Assembly (NCBI GenBank): GCA_036925085.1
Contig: JAUPFP010000008.1
Coordinates: 6,283,277-6,347,276 of the forward strand
Direction of reading: 5' to 3'
DNA length: 64,000 nt
From: Brachycybe producta
Taxonomy: Eukaryota > Arthropoda > Diplopoda > Playtdesmida > Andrognathidae
In this document: piece by piece, positions 1 through 35,482 of the stretch
How the letters are laid out: each line of letters begins with the position of its first letter
Numbering within the stretch: the stretch's first letter is position 1
Translations under genes and position numbers: made by a program
The notes under the pieces: generated by a model
What the model was told of the DNA's origin: nothing
Databases searched by the model: none
What the model saw: the letters and a program-made list of their open reading frames with translations, nothing else

Positions 1-2835
1 ACATAGCTGGTCTGACTACTGTTCTATAAAACTTTCCCTTCATTTTATAGGTAACTTCCTGTCACATAAAACCCCACTAGCCTGCCTCCACCTATGCCAA
101 CCTGCTTTTATCCGGTTTGTGATGTCTAAGTCTAAGCTCCCATCATCTTGCAGCACAGATCCTAAATATTTGAAGTCATGCACCTGCTGCATTAAACTGT
201 CCCCAAGTCTAATCCCCTCATTCAACTGTTCTTTCCATCCCACTGAAATTTCATGTACTCCGTTTTTGCCCTACTTATTTTCAACCCCTTTGATTCCAAG
301 GCATTCCTAGTCTTCTCTAACCTTATCTCGAGTTCCATTTTGGATTCCCCAACTAAGACTATGTCATCTGCAAACAGCATACACCATGGGGACCTCCTGC
401 CTCACCCCTGCCAGTAACTCATCCAGGACCAAAATAAATAGATATGGACTAAGTGCTGAGCCCTGGTGCACACCAATCCTAACACAAAAACTGTCAGAGA
501 ACCCCCAGGCAGTCTTAACGCTTGTCCGTGCATCCCTATACATGTCCCTCACCATATCTATATAACTCTCACCCACCCCCTTCTTCTGTAAGACCTCCCA
601 CAATAACCTCCGTGGTACTCTGTCATAGGCTTTCTCTAGATCTATAAATACCATGTGTAACTCTTTCTTGGCAGCCCGAAACTTCTCAATAACTTGCCTT
701 ACGGCAAAAATAGGGTTCACTGTGGATTTTCCTGGCATAAACCCAAACTGACTTCCCCCAATTGCAGTTTTACCCCATAGTCGGGCTTCAATTACTCTCT
801 CCCACAGCTTCATCATATGACTCATCAATTTAATACCTCTATAGTTCCCACATTCCTGAACATCACCCTTCCCTTTGAAAATAGGCACTAACCAGCTGTC
901 CCGCCATGCACCTGGCATTCTATCCCCCATAGCCAATCTATTGAATAACTTTGTGAGCCAGGAAATGGCAACATTCCCCAAGACCTTCCACACCTCTACT
1001 GGTATCCCATCTGGCCCTAAAGCCTTCCCTAGCTTCATTTTTCGCAATGCCTGAACAATTTCCTGAGCCCTAACCTGCTCCACTTCTTCTCTATCATTAT
1101 TTCTTCCAGTGAAAGGCTCGTGCTCTACCCCCTCATTCATAAGCTTACTAAAATATTCCCCCCACCTGTTCCGTACTGGCTCTCTACCCCACAATACTTT
1201 GCCCCATTATCCTTGACCCTCACCACCTTTTCAATATCCCTGCCTTTATTCTCCCAAGCCCTAGCTATTCTATATACTGCCATTTCTCCTGCTCTGGTAC
1301 CTAACTTGGCATACATGTCTGCATATTTCTTATGCTTTGCTAAGCCTACCTGCTGTTTGGCCTCTATCTTGGCATGCTTGTATTCTATCTGGGCCTCCCT
1401 GCTTCCATTGTGCCACCAAGTCTTGAAAGCATCTTTCTTCTTTTTAACTGCCATCTGTACCTCCTCATCCCACCACCAAGTTTTTCTATCTAATCGAGAC
1501 CCCCTACTCGTACTGTCCCTAGTACCTCGTTTCCACAATCACGGATCTGTTGTGCTACCCTTGTCCACAGCTCTCCTGCAGTGCCATCTAAATCCCATAC
1601 CTGCCATCCCATACCTGCCCTTACCTGCCATTTTCTTAAAATCTTCCACCTTGTCTGGTAATGCCCACCACCTAATTGCTGTCTCTCCTCTGTCTGACCA
1701 CCTGTTTTGCACCCCTAGGTTTTAGGTCTAACACTACTAGCCTATGTTGTCCCGCTAAGTTTTCACTCGGTATCACTTTACAATCCTTGCACTCGTTTCT
1801 ATCCTCACTCCGAGTCATGAAGAGATCAATCTGGGATTCTCCTGCCCTGCTCTTAAAGGCAATCAAATGTTCCTCTCGCTTCAGTGTGTTTGCTAAAATT
1901 AACTTATGTGCCACTGCTGCCTCCAGGATACTCTCCCATGCTTTATTTCGCTCTCCATAGCCCCACCCACCATGTACCTCTTCATACCCTTCCCTACCTT
2001 TACCTACATGTCCACTAAAGTCCCCACCAATTATGACCCATTCCTTCCTACTCAGGCCCAATATCAGGTCATCAAACTGTTCCCAGAATGCTAGCTTCCT
2101 GGCTGTATCTAATCCAACCTGGGGGCCATATGCACTAACTACATTTATAACAATGCCACCCTAAACTACCTTTACTACTAACAGCCTACTATTTATCCAC
2201 CTAACCTCAACCACACTATGTCTGAGTTCCTGATCTAGGACAATTCCCACTCCATTTCTACCCTCCTCACTACTTGCATAAATTAATTTATACCCATCCT
2301 AAATGTCCCTGGATTTATCACCTTTCCATCTTGTCTCCTGCAGACATGCAACATTTACCCTCCTAGCCTTTAGCACACTAGATAACTCCCTAGTTTTCCC
2401 TGTCAAACTCCCTATATTCCAGGTGCCAAACCTAAGTTTAGTACCTCCACTTCTACCACTACTTCCAAGACCTCCTTGTTGTTGATGCTGGACTCGCTTC
2501 TTTAGCCACACCCGTCCACTGTGGGTAGCCCTTGCCAATTTCTCACAGCCACCGGGCGTTGCAGCTGCGCGTCACTTATGGCGGGGACGCCCTAGCCATA
2601 TTCGGAATACTATTTAGAACCAACATCATGTTTTGGCACATCTTTACAACCGGCTGCCAACCTGACATCGACCCTCCACTTTTGCACCCAGGCTGGGGGA
2701 CCAGCAATGGCGTGGTTTGGTTTTGGTCTGCCCTGAGTATTTTATGCCCTCAGTACCCTCCATATCTGGCGGGCATTCCCCTATCCGCCACCTGGGGAGG
2801 TACCCGATAGGGGACCAACAACCCCCACGGGCATT
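1..2835 (-). mobile_element. RTE-like non-LTR retrotransposon (LINE), damaged, 3' end outside window
   Basis: Read on the minus strand, this is one endonuclease plus reverse transcriptase element. The endonuclease part (about 2540-1670) has GTWNIGSLTG, LQETRW and a GGDFSGHVG block. The reverse transcriptase part (about 1540-40) has FIDLEKAYDRVP and HQGSALSPYLF, and the C-terminal region is near 240-40. The frame is broken several times, and a short insertion near 370-385 falls in the YADD catalytic motif, so the copy is inactive. The 5' end lies near 2835, where the sequence matches the start of the second copy at 36605. The junction at 2836-2850 leads into DNA that also lies upstream of gene 2, so the LINE landed about 370 bp upstream of gene 1. 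The RTE assignment rests on domain order, short length and the family's microsatellite-like tail seen in the other copy; a sister clade such as Proto2 is possible. Confidence 0.85.
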
Positions 2836-3212
2836 ACCGGCATTACATTATACGGGAGTATTTGTCTTAAAACATTTTACAATATTAATGATTTTCACTG
2901 TTTGTGCAAAATGCAACTCCTATGTTTATCTATTGAAATTCTGTGGCATTTTGTGCTTGTAAAATTACTTTTCTACTAACATTAGGTATAAAATACGATT
3001 TTTAAAATGTATCTTAAGCTCCGTTTATAGTTGGCATTTCACAATGACGTCCTTCCCGATTTGTATACAAATTGTACACAGATCAGCAAAGATGTGATTT
3101 TGAAATGATGACTATAAACCATCAGAAGTAGTGTTCTAACCGATATGGGATACTTTCACAGCAAGAGGGAATAACGAAACTTTTACGACAGTTAACAAGA
3201 AAAATAGCAGAG
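2836..3212 (+). promoter_or_regulatory. Upstream region of gene 1, conserved with gene 2
   Basis: This stretch aligns with 15396-15736 upstream of gene 2, although the DNA just beyond it differs (a LINE here). Shared items are a 14-bp perfect palindrome ATTTGTATACAAAT at 3059-3072, a TATAAA at 3113-3118 and a TTCACAGCAAGAG block near 3155 that could hold the transcription start. The TATA-to-TCA distance is 43 bp here against 30 bp in gene 2, because of about 13 extra bases. Conservation is seen directly; promoter function is inferred. The first ATG of the coding region follows at 3213. Confidence 0.4.
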
Positions 3213-11015
<7,803 letters not shown>

Positions 11016-11470
11016 ATACTAATTATTTTAAAAAACGGATGCAAAGTTGTGAAATGTTATTAATTAATATTACCATTTTTTAAACTGAACTATTTTATTG
11101 TAATTATTTAATTAACATTTGTGAATATTTCAAACCTGGCCAAAACAACAACTGTCTGCAAGTTATTTTGTTTTAAGAATCATTTTTGTCTTACAAATTA
11201 GAATGTGATGCATTAATGAAGTCATATGCTTCAGGACATCACACATGACGGCATTTTGGTAACATAAAATATTTCAAAGCAATAAATGAGAAACATGGCA
11301 CACAAAAAAGACGTTTTATGGTCACTTTTATAAAATATTCTAAACCTGTAACCATAACCTGTACAATTACATCAAACGAAACTAATGTGTGTTGCATAAA
11401 ACAAGAGTGGCATAAAATGTACCATACTGTTTTCTAATTTCTATACTGTATTTTTAGATTTCAGTTTTAA
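11016..11470. other. Gene 1 3' flank
   Basis: AT-rich sequence after the stop codon. A polyadenylation-type AATAAA occurs at 11281-11286, about 265 bp after the stop. No coding sequence is recognised. It ends in a TTAA (11467-11470) that borders the next transposon. Confidence 0.5.
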
Positions 11471-12447
11471 GGTGGTCGAATAGATATTTATTTTTGTTTT
11501 CATCCCCCAGATAGCACCACTGTGACGTTTTTCAGAAGAAGAAAAAAACATTAAAAAAATTCAGTGTTTTGGAAATCAGAATAGTTGGTGATAAACTGAT
11601 AATACTTAAAGTTTTTTATAGTGATATTTTTAAAATTAAACTTTTCAAACTTTTAAACTTGAAAAAATAGTTTTTCATAAACTGTCATTTTGACACTGCT
11701 ATAAAATGTTTATTTTTTAATATATTGTGAGCATGACAATTTGCTACTATTTTTCCGTCTATCGAATGGCTAACATTAGAAGTGCAAGTAAGAACAAGTA
11801 GAGGATGGCGATGCATTGAAGATGTTGCTCAAAAGAGGATAAAATTCTTCAGAAAGATGGATGAAACCCACTTCTGATCGTCATTTCATTGCTCGGGGGG
11901 GGGGGGGGGAGGGGTTCTTTACTTCTTTCATTGGTTCTGCAATCCAGCTGAAAGAAGAAGTTTAAAGACGAGTAGACGACACTTTCTTAAGACACTTTAT
12001 TCATCTTTGCCAAGAAATACAAAAACACAGATGTACTTGTTACATTAATAATCGAAGAGTGTCCACCAGCCTACGGAAATGTGTGAACAAACTGTTTGAA
12101 AATACGAAAATAGACGATGAACATTTTGGATTGTGGTGCTTTTTAGTCTTGGACCTGTCTGGTTTATGAAAAGGACAGCAGGAGGGATGGCGGGGAGAGG
12201 TACCCCCATGGCTAGCATTTTATCATTGACATGAAATACATAGTGTTACATTATTGTCATGGAAAACTTTTAGAATAATCTTCTACCATTCTAGTTTTGA
12301 AAACAATTTGAAATTTTTGTAATGTTTTCAAAAAAAAGTTTGCTTTTGCATCTAAATTTTCTAAAAAAAAATATCTACGAAGCTTAGCATTAGCCATTGC
12401 AGTGGCGCTGACAAGGGGGACGAAAACAAAATATCTATTCATCCACC
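11471..12447. mobile_element. TTAA-flanked, piggyBac-like non-autonomous element (family P, copy A)
   Basis: The ends are inverted copies of each other over about 50 bp: GGTGG plus GAATAGATATTT at the left, and the reverse complement ending in CCACC at the right, each followed inward by a CCCCC / GGGGG and CACTG / CAGTG match. Both ends abut TTAA (11467-11470 and 12448-12451), the target duplication typical of piggyBac. No transposase is visible. A G-rich homopolymer sits near 11896-11915. Other relics of the family are at 40694-41055, 27740-27990 (inverted) and 42800-42945 (inverted). Compared with the 40694 copy, this one carries about 500 extra bases in the middle. Confidence 0.6.
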
Positions 12448-12451
12448 TTAA

Positions 12452-13093
12452 ATAATAAATTAACCAAGAAACATTTTGTGGGACTTCTTGTTTTATACTT
12501 TTAGTAAGCGAAAAAAATAGTTTTGCATACTTTGTTGCCGGTTTAAATGGGACATTCTGTTTGTTAACGAGTTTCTTAATTATTTTACAAATAAATTTTT
12601 AAACAGGGAACATTTACCTTACTAATGCGATTCATTAAGAATAAAATATTTCCACAGTTCTATAAATATTCAGAAAATAAAAGAAAATCTAAAAGTGAAA
12701 TAACATTTACAGGAATTAAAAATGCAGGCACTGAGCATTTCTTTTTTATAAAATTTCGACATCATAACAATTCTTATGCGAAAACAAATTATTTTTATGA
12801 TGTTGAAGAAGTTTTATTATAATGAGAATAATTATGATTATTAAAATAAGATTATTAAGATAATTTAAAATGATTATTTCGATTATCTAGTATAATAATT
12901 TGGTTGAGTTCGGTCGGAGTGTCCAACAGTCATAACCTTATAGCTAAAAATGTGATTGGCTACTGTGGGAATACGTCATGCAAAATAAAATTCAAGGTTT
13001 TAGACGTCATTATCATGTATCGTTTAATGATTGGTTGATGAAAATCGACCCTATACTTTTAACAATCGCAGCCCTTAACTGCTAGTATTCTAG
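12452..13093. other. Gene 1-gene 2 spacer, left part
   Basis: AT-rich DNA without a gene. Segments at about 12700-12840 resemble 24530-24700 in the next spacer (for example a shared TTTCGACATCATAA block and an AATGAAGAAGTT-like stretch), so the spacer itself was duplicated with the gene. Confidence 0.45.
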
Positions 13094-13749
13094 TATATAT
13101 GTGGTAGAAATCTGAGCAGACCAGAGTTATCTGCAGTGGCAGCAGCTTCTTCTACTGCAATCTCCCCTGAGTATTCTGCAGCCAGTCTCAATCTCCCCCT
13201 ATTTTAACAAGGAAGTGTTAGAAAGAAACAAAACAAAGTTCGGAGGGGGAGGAAAGACACTTTTTTTGGTAACCTAACATAACTGATCCTAACCTAACCG
13301 AACCAAACCGTAAATAACATAATCAACCGAACCTAACTGAACGTAACCTAACCTAATTGAACATAATCGAACCTATAACCTAATCGAATTTATAACCTAA
13401 TCGAACCTATAACCAAATCGAACCTATAACCTAATCGAACCTAACCTAATCGAACCGAACCGAACCTAACCTAATCGAACCTAACCTAATCAAACCTAAC
13501 CGAACCGAACCGAACCTAACTTACTTTCAAAAAGAAAAAAAAGTGTTTCCCCCTGCCAACTTGCTTTCCTTTCTTTCTAACACTTCTTTCATGCAACATT
13601 GATTAAAGGCGTTTACCGCCTTTGTTTAAAATAGGGGAGAGACCGGCTGCAGAATACTCAGATGAGATTGCGGCTGCAGAATTCTCTAGAGGAAGCTGCT
13701 GCTACTGCAGATAGTTTGGACTGCTCAGATTTCTACCACATATATATAA
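13094..13749. repeat. Long foldback element with CCTAACC/GAACC loop (copy A)
   Basis: About 180-200 bp at each end are inverted copies of each other: the left arm opens TATATATGTGGTAGAAATC and the right arm closes with its exact complement. The arms also share matching AACAAGGAAGTGTTAGAAAG, GGAGGGGGAGG and AGAATACTC-type blocks. The loop (about 13271-13521) is a degenerate tandem of CCTAACCTAAT and CGAACC units, with a period near 17-19 bp in the middle. A second copy with a much shorter loop is at 53698-54157. No protein is encoded. It resembles a TA-flanked MITE or foldback transposon; the family is not one I can name. Confidence 0.7.
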
Positions 13750-15395
13750 CCTCATATAATTGAAACCAATTAATTAAAATCTATTTAAGCTAATTGATTA
13801 AAATTTGAAATCCACACAATATAATGAACAATCAGTAATAAACTATGAAATCTACCCTTCAATAAGACGTAGTGTCGAAGTATGGAAATATAACATAATC
13901 ACTATTTAATTTTCTCATTACTAGTGTGGCACCACCCAGGCCTGTGCCAGATGCACACGTGTGAGTGAGGCCGCTCATTCCAAGAACCCTTTCCCCGGAT
14001 GGCACCCTCACGAATTGTGACACTTTTAAGCAATTTTGAAAATAGTTTCTAAAATTAGAAACTTCAAAATAACAAAAATTAAAGTTCTCACGATCGGTGA
14101 CAACTATTAATTTTAGAATTAATTCTCTGGAATTGTCCAAATAATTCCAAAAAATTGGTTCCAAATAAGGAGATATTTTGGGACCAAGGCTCACCAGTAT
14201 TGCGAGACTATAAAAGCAAAATGTTATTTCATGCACATAAATTTATTACACCAATTTCTTGGCCAATTTTCATATGTAAACTTTTGTATGAACTAGTTGT
14301 GTAAGAAAACTTTAAAAACGAAACAAAAAACGTGCTGCAATAGAAAAACAGTAGAATTACACATCTTTTTGTCGATACCTATATAACCAAATATTATAAA
14401 TTTATATACCATGAGCTTATAGTCCTAAGGTATGCCTATAGGCAAATGTAAATTCTTCAAAAACAAAAAACTAGATGCACAATTTGCATGCTAGTTGAAA
14501 CATCATTTTAATATTTCATTGCCAGAAATATGCAAAACAAAAACATCATCAAAATAGTTGGGAGTATTTTCTAAATTTCTAATTAAAAAAATTATAGAGT
14601 AAAGCAACCAGTTACTGACATTTAAAATGCTGGTAGCCAGACCTTTAATTAAAAGTAAAAATGTTGATATTCTCGAAACTACTAAACCCGTCATGCAACT
14701 TTCATGAAATAAAAATGACTTAGACAAGGAGTTGTATACTGGACAACAAGTATAAGCATGGGCTACTATAAAGAATTTGTGAAATTTTGAAACAAACTAG
14801 TGTCTACATTTGGCATGTACATTATGTGAAAGTTAATTTTTATATAGGCTAAATATAAATTCCCATATGCCTAATAATAATGTAGATTTAGAAAAACATA
14901 TTTAAAAATTGAGGCTTTCTAAAATGTTTTGTAATACTCTACACATGTACAAACATCATTAAAATAATGAGAAAATATTCTAAAGCAGAACTCGTAACAC
15001 ATGCCGACAATGAAATGACACTGTCTCAAACAGCTGTTGGCACTGAATAGTTATTTTGAAGTAGGACTTATATTGTTTCCAGCTTTTTTATTTATATCAT
15101 TAAAAAGTTACACTATCAATATTATAAATGCTGCCAAAAGCATATAAAAATCCAACCAGTTGGCTATAATAATGTTACATTAATGCCAGTAGAATCTCTA
15201 AACCTTAAGTTATCTTATAAATAATTACTAGATTTTTCCGTGCATTTCTTGTTACTTGAATTCATTTTCATTTTTTTAAAAATTATACTAATTTATGCTA
15301 TCTGATAACAAAGTTGTAAGTGGTTTAAAACTGAACAGGTTGATTGTCTTCATGTCTCAAAGCAACATGGGAATCAGAAATCGCCGACAATAAGC
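13750..15395. other. Gene 1-gene 2 spacer, right part, homologous to the gene 2-gene 3 spacer
   Basis: No gene is seen. Several stretches align with 24750-25450: a CCAATTT...AACTTTTGTATGAAC block (14255-14294 versus 24987-25024) and an AGATGCACA...TTGCAT...TAGTTGAAA block (14473-14500 versus 25193-25220). The duplication unit therefore included intergenic DNA. Short open frames on the minus strand here look random. Confidence 0.45.
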
Positions 15396-15736
15396 TCCAT
15401 TATACGGGAGTATTTGTTGTAAAACATTTTACAATATTAATGATTTCCACTGTTTTTTGCAAAATTCAACTCCCATATAGCTATTGAATTTTGTGGCATT
15501 TTGGGCTTATAAAAATCTCTTTTTCTGCTATAAAATACGATCTTATAGTTGGCATTTCAATTTGTATACAAATTGTACACAGATCAGCAAAGATGTGATG
15601 TCGAAATGCTGACTATAAACCAACAGAAGTTCTAGGAATACTTTCACAGCAAGAGGGAGCAACCAAATTTTTGCGACATTGCAATTCAATTTAATCAAGT
15701 TCATTCTGACAGAATAAAAAACAGCTAACAAGAGAA
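15396..15736 (+). promoter_or_regulatory. Candidate promoter of gene 2
   Basis: Conserved with 2836-3212. It contains the palindrome ATTTGTATACAAAT at 15560-15573, TATAAA at 15614-15619 and a TTTCACAGCAAGAG block whose TCA begins at 15644. The 30-bp spacing between TATAAA and TCA is what a TATA-initiator promoter would show. Start-site mapping has not been seen; function is inferred. Confidence 0.45.
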
Positions 15737-23430
<7,694 letters not shown>

Positions 23431-26313
23431 AAAATAATTATTTAAAAAATGACAGGTATAAAGTTATTGTAATAACGCTATTTCTAAACGGAAATATTAT
23501 ATTGTAATTGTTTAACATTATAAATAAATCATTTTAAAGTCGCATTTGTATATTATGATTTTTTATACAAATGGCAAATCGTAAAATAATTGTTTTATTC
23601 CAAAATATGAAAAAATTTCCAAAAACGGGAAAACCCAAAAATGTCGAATTCTTTTAATACTAAATCTGATTCCAATTACATTAATATATATTAGTTATCT
23701 CCACTTTTGAATGGAAAAAAAAGTGTAATGTTGAAACCATTAACTACAGTGAGCTTCTAAACTCACTTAAGCTCGCTTATAATCACTTAAACTCACTTAT
23801 ACTGAATTAAACTCGGTTAAAGTTGCTTAAACTCGCTTAATTCATTAATGTAATAATTTTTGTGGTCCTGAATTTGCACAGCAAAACCACCAAGTGTTGC
23901 TGTTTAAAATAAATTTAATGTGCTTTATTTGAAAAGATTTACTTCATCATGACCTTTTGCATCACTTAAGTAGGAAAACGATCTTTGAGAAAGTTGTTAG
24001 GTGGAGTGTCTACTGTCTTCATAATTGTGTAATATGACATTTACACAGAATTCCCATGCAATTGGGAAATCGTCTGCTATGTTATGATGGGCTCTCTAGT
24101 GCTACAGTGATGTAAAGACAGTAAAGTCGCTCAATTGTGCAAAAAAAATTCCCATTGTTTTTATTGGTATAAGGCAGGTCTGTCTAGGTGGCTACTATAA
24201 AACATTTGACAACAACTACTTGGTTTTGTCAAAAGATCGATAGGCCTAATTTCAAAAAGTATCAAACAATACACAATACTTTCAAAATATAGATATATCA
24301 TAATATCAAATCGATATCGCCCAACACTATTTTGAACAATATTTACAGTATATAGCTTATAAGGTCGGTTACAATTGTTTAGAAACAACTTTTTAGTTAG
24401 CTAAAAGCATTTCCAGCTTAAGCTATCAAATATTTTCATAAAGTATTGAGAAACAAACGAAATCGAAACATTAAAATACAGTTTAAAATTAAAATCGTGC
24501 ACAGTGAAGTTGAATGAACATTAATTATTTTTAAACAATTTCGACATCATAAAAATTAGACCGTTTTGGCACAAAAAAAGACCAAATTAACAACTGTAAT
24601 TGTATAAGCGTGCTAGAATACTGCATGTTTTTACATATTTATGCTAAAAAAATATAATAATGAAGAAGTTATATAATAATGAAAACGATTAAAAATAATG
24701 ATGATTGCAAATAATTATTCGAAAAGTTTTCAAGAATTAAAGTTATTACATGTATTTAAATGCAACCAATTGACTAAAATTTACTGACAGAATTTAGTGC
24801 TATACTGTATATACAGTATTTATGGTTAAAGCACGACTATCTATCTGCCATAAACTACAAAATCTTCATTTCAATAAAATTAACTATGAAACTATAACTT
24901 AATAACTAATTATTTTAACGTTTATTGTATAGTTATCGTAAAAACAAAACAGAATACAATCAACGTGAACCTAATTTTTTACACAAATTTCTCTGCCAAT
25001 TTTTACAATTAAACTTTTGTATGAACGGGCAATGTAAAATGTTTTTTACAAAAATATGTATTATATTAAGCAAATATATTACCCGAATACATTAGCTTTA
25101 CTACTTTAGCATATGTGAACTTGACTTAGCCTCAACACATAAATGTCGCATGACTACTATAATAGAAAGTAAATTAAACAGTAGAAAAGATTAGATGCAC
25201 AGCTTGCATTTTAGTTGAAATAGCACTTTCATTTTTCATTGCTAATAAATATTCATAACATAAACATCTTACCAAAATGATTACAGAGGATTTCTAATTT
25301 CTATTTCTAATTTTCTAATTTCTTATTCTAATTTACTAATTTCTAAGTAAAAAAATAAAACAAAATAAGGTACCCGGGACCACAAGTTATTAATCACATT
25401 AAACACTAGCGATCAGACCTGCAATTAATAATAATACTTTAATAAGAAATTCTTAATACAATATAGAATTATAAAGATTAAAGTTGAGGTCTTCTAGAAA
25501 TGTTTTTTGTAACCCACAAATATTAAAAATTACTAATATTTCAATTAGTTGTTTTGATTTTGAATTGGATTTTAATAATTACTCTATAAGCAACCCAACT
25601 GGCTTGTGACAGAGAGACAATTCAGTCCAAAAATTTCAAAATTTAGTCGAAAAGCAGCATTAATATAAACATGCTCTAAAAAATGGTACCCCTATGGATC
25701 CCACAAAATATAAATTTCTCCATTCACAAAATTCTCAGGAAAGAAACTGCAATTTTGACCGATCTTAGGTGCTCAGAAGAATTTATCTTATTTTTAGATA
25801 GGTCACTCGTACCAATATAAACAAATCAATAGCCTTCAACAGTTATTTTGTAGTGTAAAGTGTTCCAGCATGTTATTTGATGCAATTAAAAAGTGATACT
25901 AACAACAATATTCTAAAATGTTACTTAAGCCAAAGTGATGCTAAAACAAGAGCTAAACCCAGTGTCCTTTTTTTACCCATGTAAGCATTTAATTTTGCAA
26001 CACTTTGGTTTTATAAAAAAAATTCTTCCAATAACAATTGTTACAAATTGTAATATTAAAAATGGCTCTTATGCGACTTCTATAGTCGGAATTTCATGCT
26101 GCCGTGACATCTTCCTTGAATTGCCTTCAAATTGTACACCAATCAGGAAAGGCGAGAGCATCAAAAGCTGGCTAAAAGCAGCATCTAGCTATAGATAACA
26201 TTCTGCACTTTCACAGGGAAACAGCAAAAGGAAACAGCAAAACCTTTACAACATTGAAACTCTGTTATAATCAAGTTAATTGCGGCTCCATAAAATTCAG
26301 ATTACAAGAAAAC
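23431..26313. other. Gene 2-gene 3 spacer
   Basis: No gene is seen. It holds the 3' flank of gene 2 with AATAAA at 23523-23528, a short minisatellite at 23757-23841, spacer DNA shared with the previous interval (about 24530-25450), a TTTCTAATTT-rich low-complexity tract at 25291-25345, and a proximal part (about 26090-26260) distantly similar to the upstream blocks of genes 1 and 2, including an AAATTGTACACCAATCAG stretch and a TTTCACAG near 26209. Confidence 0.45.
23757..23841. repeat. Minisatellite of AAACTCACTTA-like units
   Basis: Seven to eight imperfect units of 10-12 bp (AAACTCACTTA, AAGCTCGCTTA, AAACTCGCTTA and variants) follow each other. Nothing suggests a function. Confidence 0.6.
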
Positions 26314-34568
<8,255 letters not shown>

Positions 34569-35482
34569 CTTGCTTAAATCGCCTGTGCGGTCATAAGCTA
34601 ATGCTGATGATATACAAATGCTACAGGACCTTTCAGAAATATTTATTTAGAAAAAAGAATGATAGATGTCAAGGGGTGAATCTATCGGTACCAGTATTTA
34701 GTTTTTTTAAAAGCATTTTTCAACAAAACTCATTATCTTTTCGAAACTATATGAATAAATTAAGTAAAGGAACCATTTTTGTGACTATTAGTTTGGAAAT
34801 AATCATTTCGACAGTTTTAAAATGTTGATTTTGGGTTGTTGCTGTTATCGGCGTTTCAAAACTTATTAAATATTTTTTTTTCCGAACAAATCGTCACACA
34901 AAAGGGTTCCCTTGCTTAATTTAAATCATCAAGTTTCGAAGAGACATTGGGTTTTGTTTAGTAAATGCTTTGAAAAACCTACATATCTGTACTGATAAAC
35001 TAATGTGGGGCCACGTGAATTCATGTAACTATATCTAGTGGCATCATTTATGATTAATTTTAATAAAAATGTATTGGTCACACCTTAAGTAGGCCTATTC
35101 CATTTTAGTTATGTAACTAACATTAAGCTGAACATTACATTGAAAATCAATGCTAATTTTGTTTTTATAAAAAAATATCAATCAACCTTCGTTTGCAATA
35201 ATAATGCTAATCTCTACTTTTTACATGATTATCTTGATTTACTTTAACAGTAAATAGAATTCTATTTTCTGTGGCCACAGTAAACTTACTCTGGCAACTC
35301 TAGTGGTGGACCTCATGGTCAATGCAAGTAAACAAATTGATGCAGCAAATAAATAAAACTATTCAAAATATAATTTTCGGTCTTTTTGTTGAGATTATTC
35401 AAACATTGAATTTATTAATAAAAAGTTGTGCAATAACCACAACAGTTGTGTGTAACTAACCACAACATGAACATTCAAACTG
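34569..35482. other. Gene 3 3' flank and spacer
   Basis: AT-rich, no gene recognised. Remnants of the lost gene 3 C-terminal coding sequence continue to about 34620 after the premature stop. AATAAA at 34754-34759. Confidence 0.45.

Noticed and set aside
1120-1725. Long plus-strand open frame antisense to the left LINE
   Set aside because: It is the complement of the reverse transcriptase region and matches no protein; the minus strand carries the motifs.
11896-11915. G-homopolymer as a G-quadruplex or regulatory site
   Set aside because: A simple mononucleotide run inside a transposon, with similar runs near 28011 and 44841; no functional context.
13271-13521. Interstitial telomere or chromosome fusion point
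   Set aside because: CCTAA units are degenerate, mixed with GAACC units and enclosed by inverted arms, so they belong to the foldback element.
13859-14236. 125-codon minus-strand open frame in the spacer
   Set aside because: No recognisable domain, no conserved counterpart in the homologous spacer near 24.8 kb, and ordinary base composition for the spacer.
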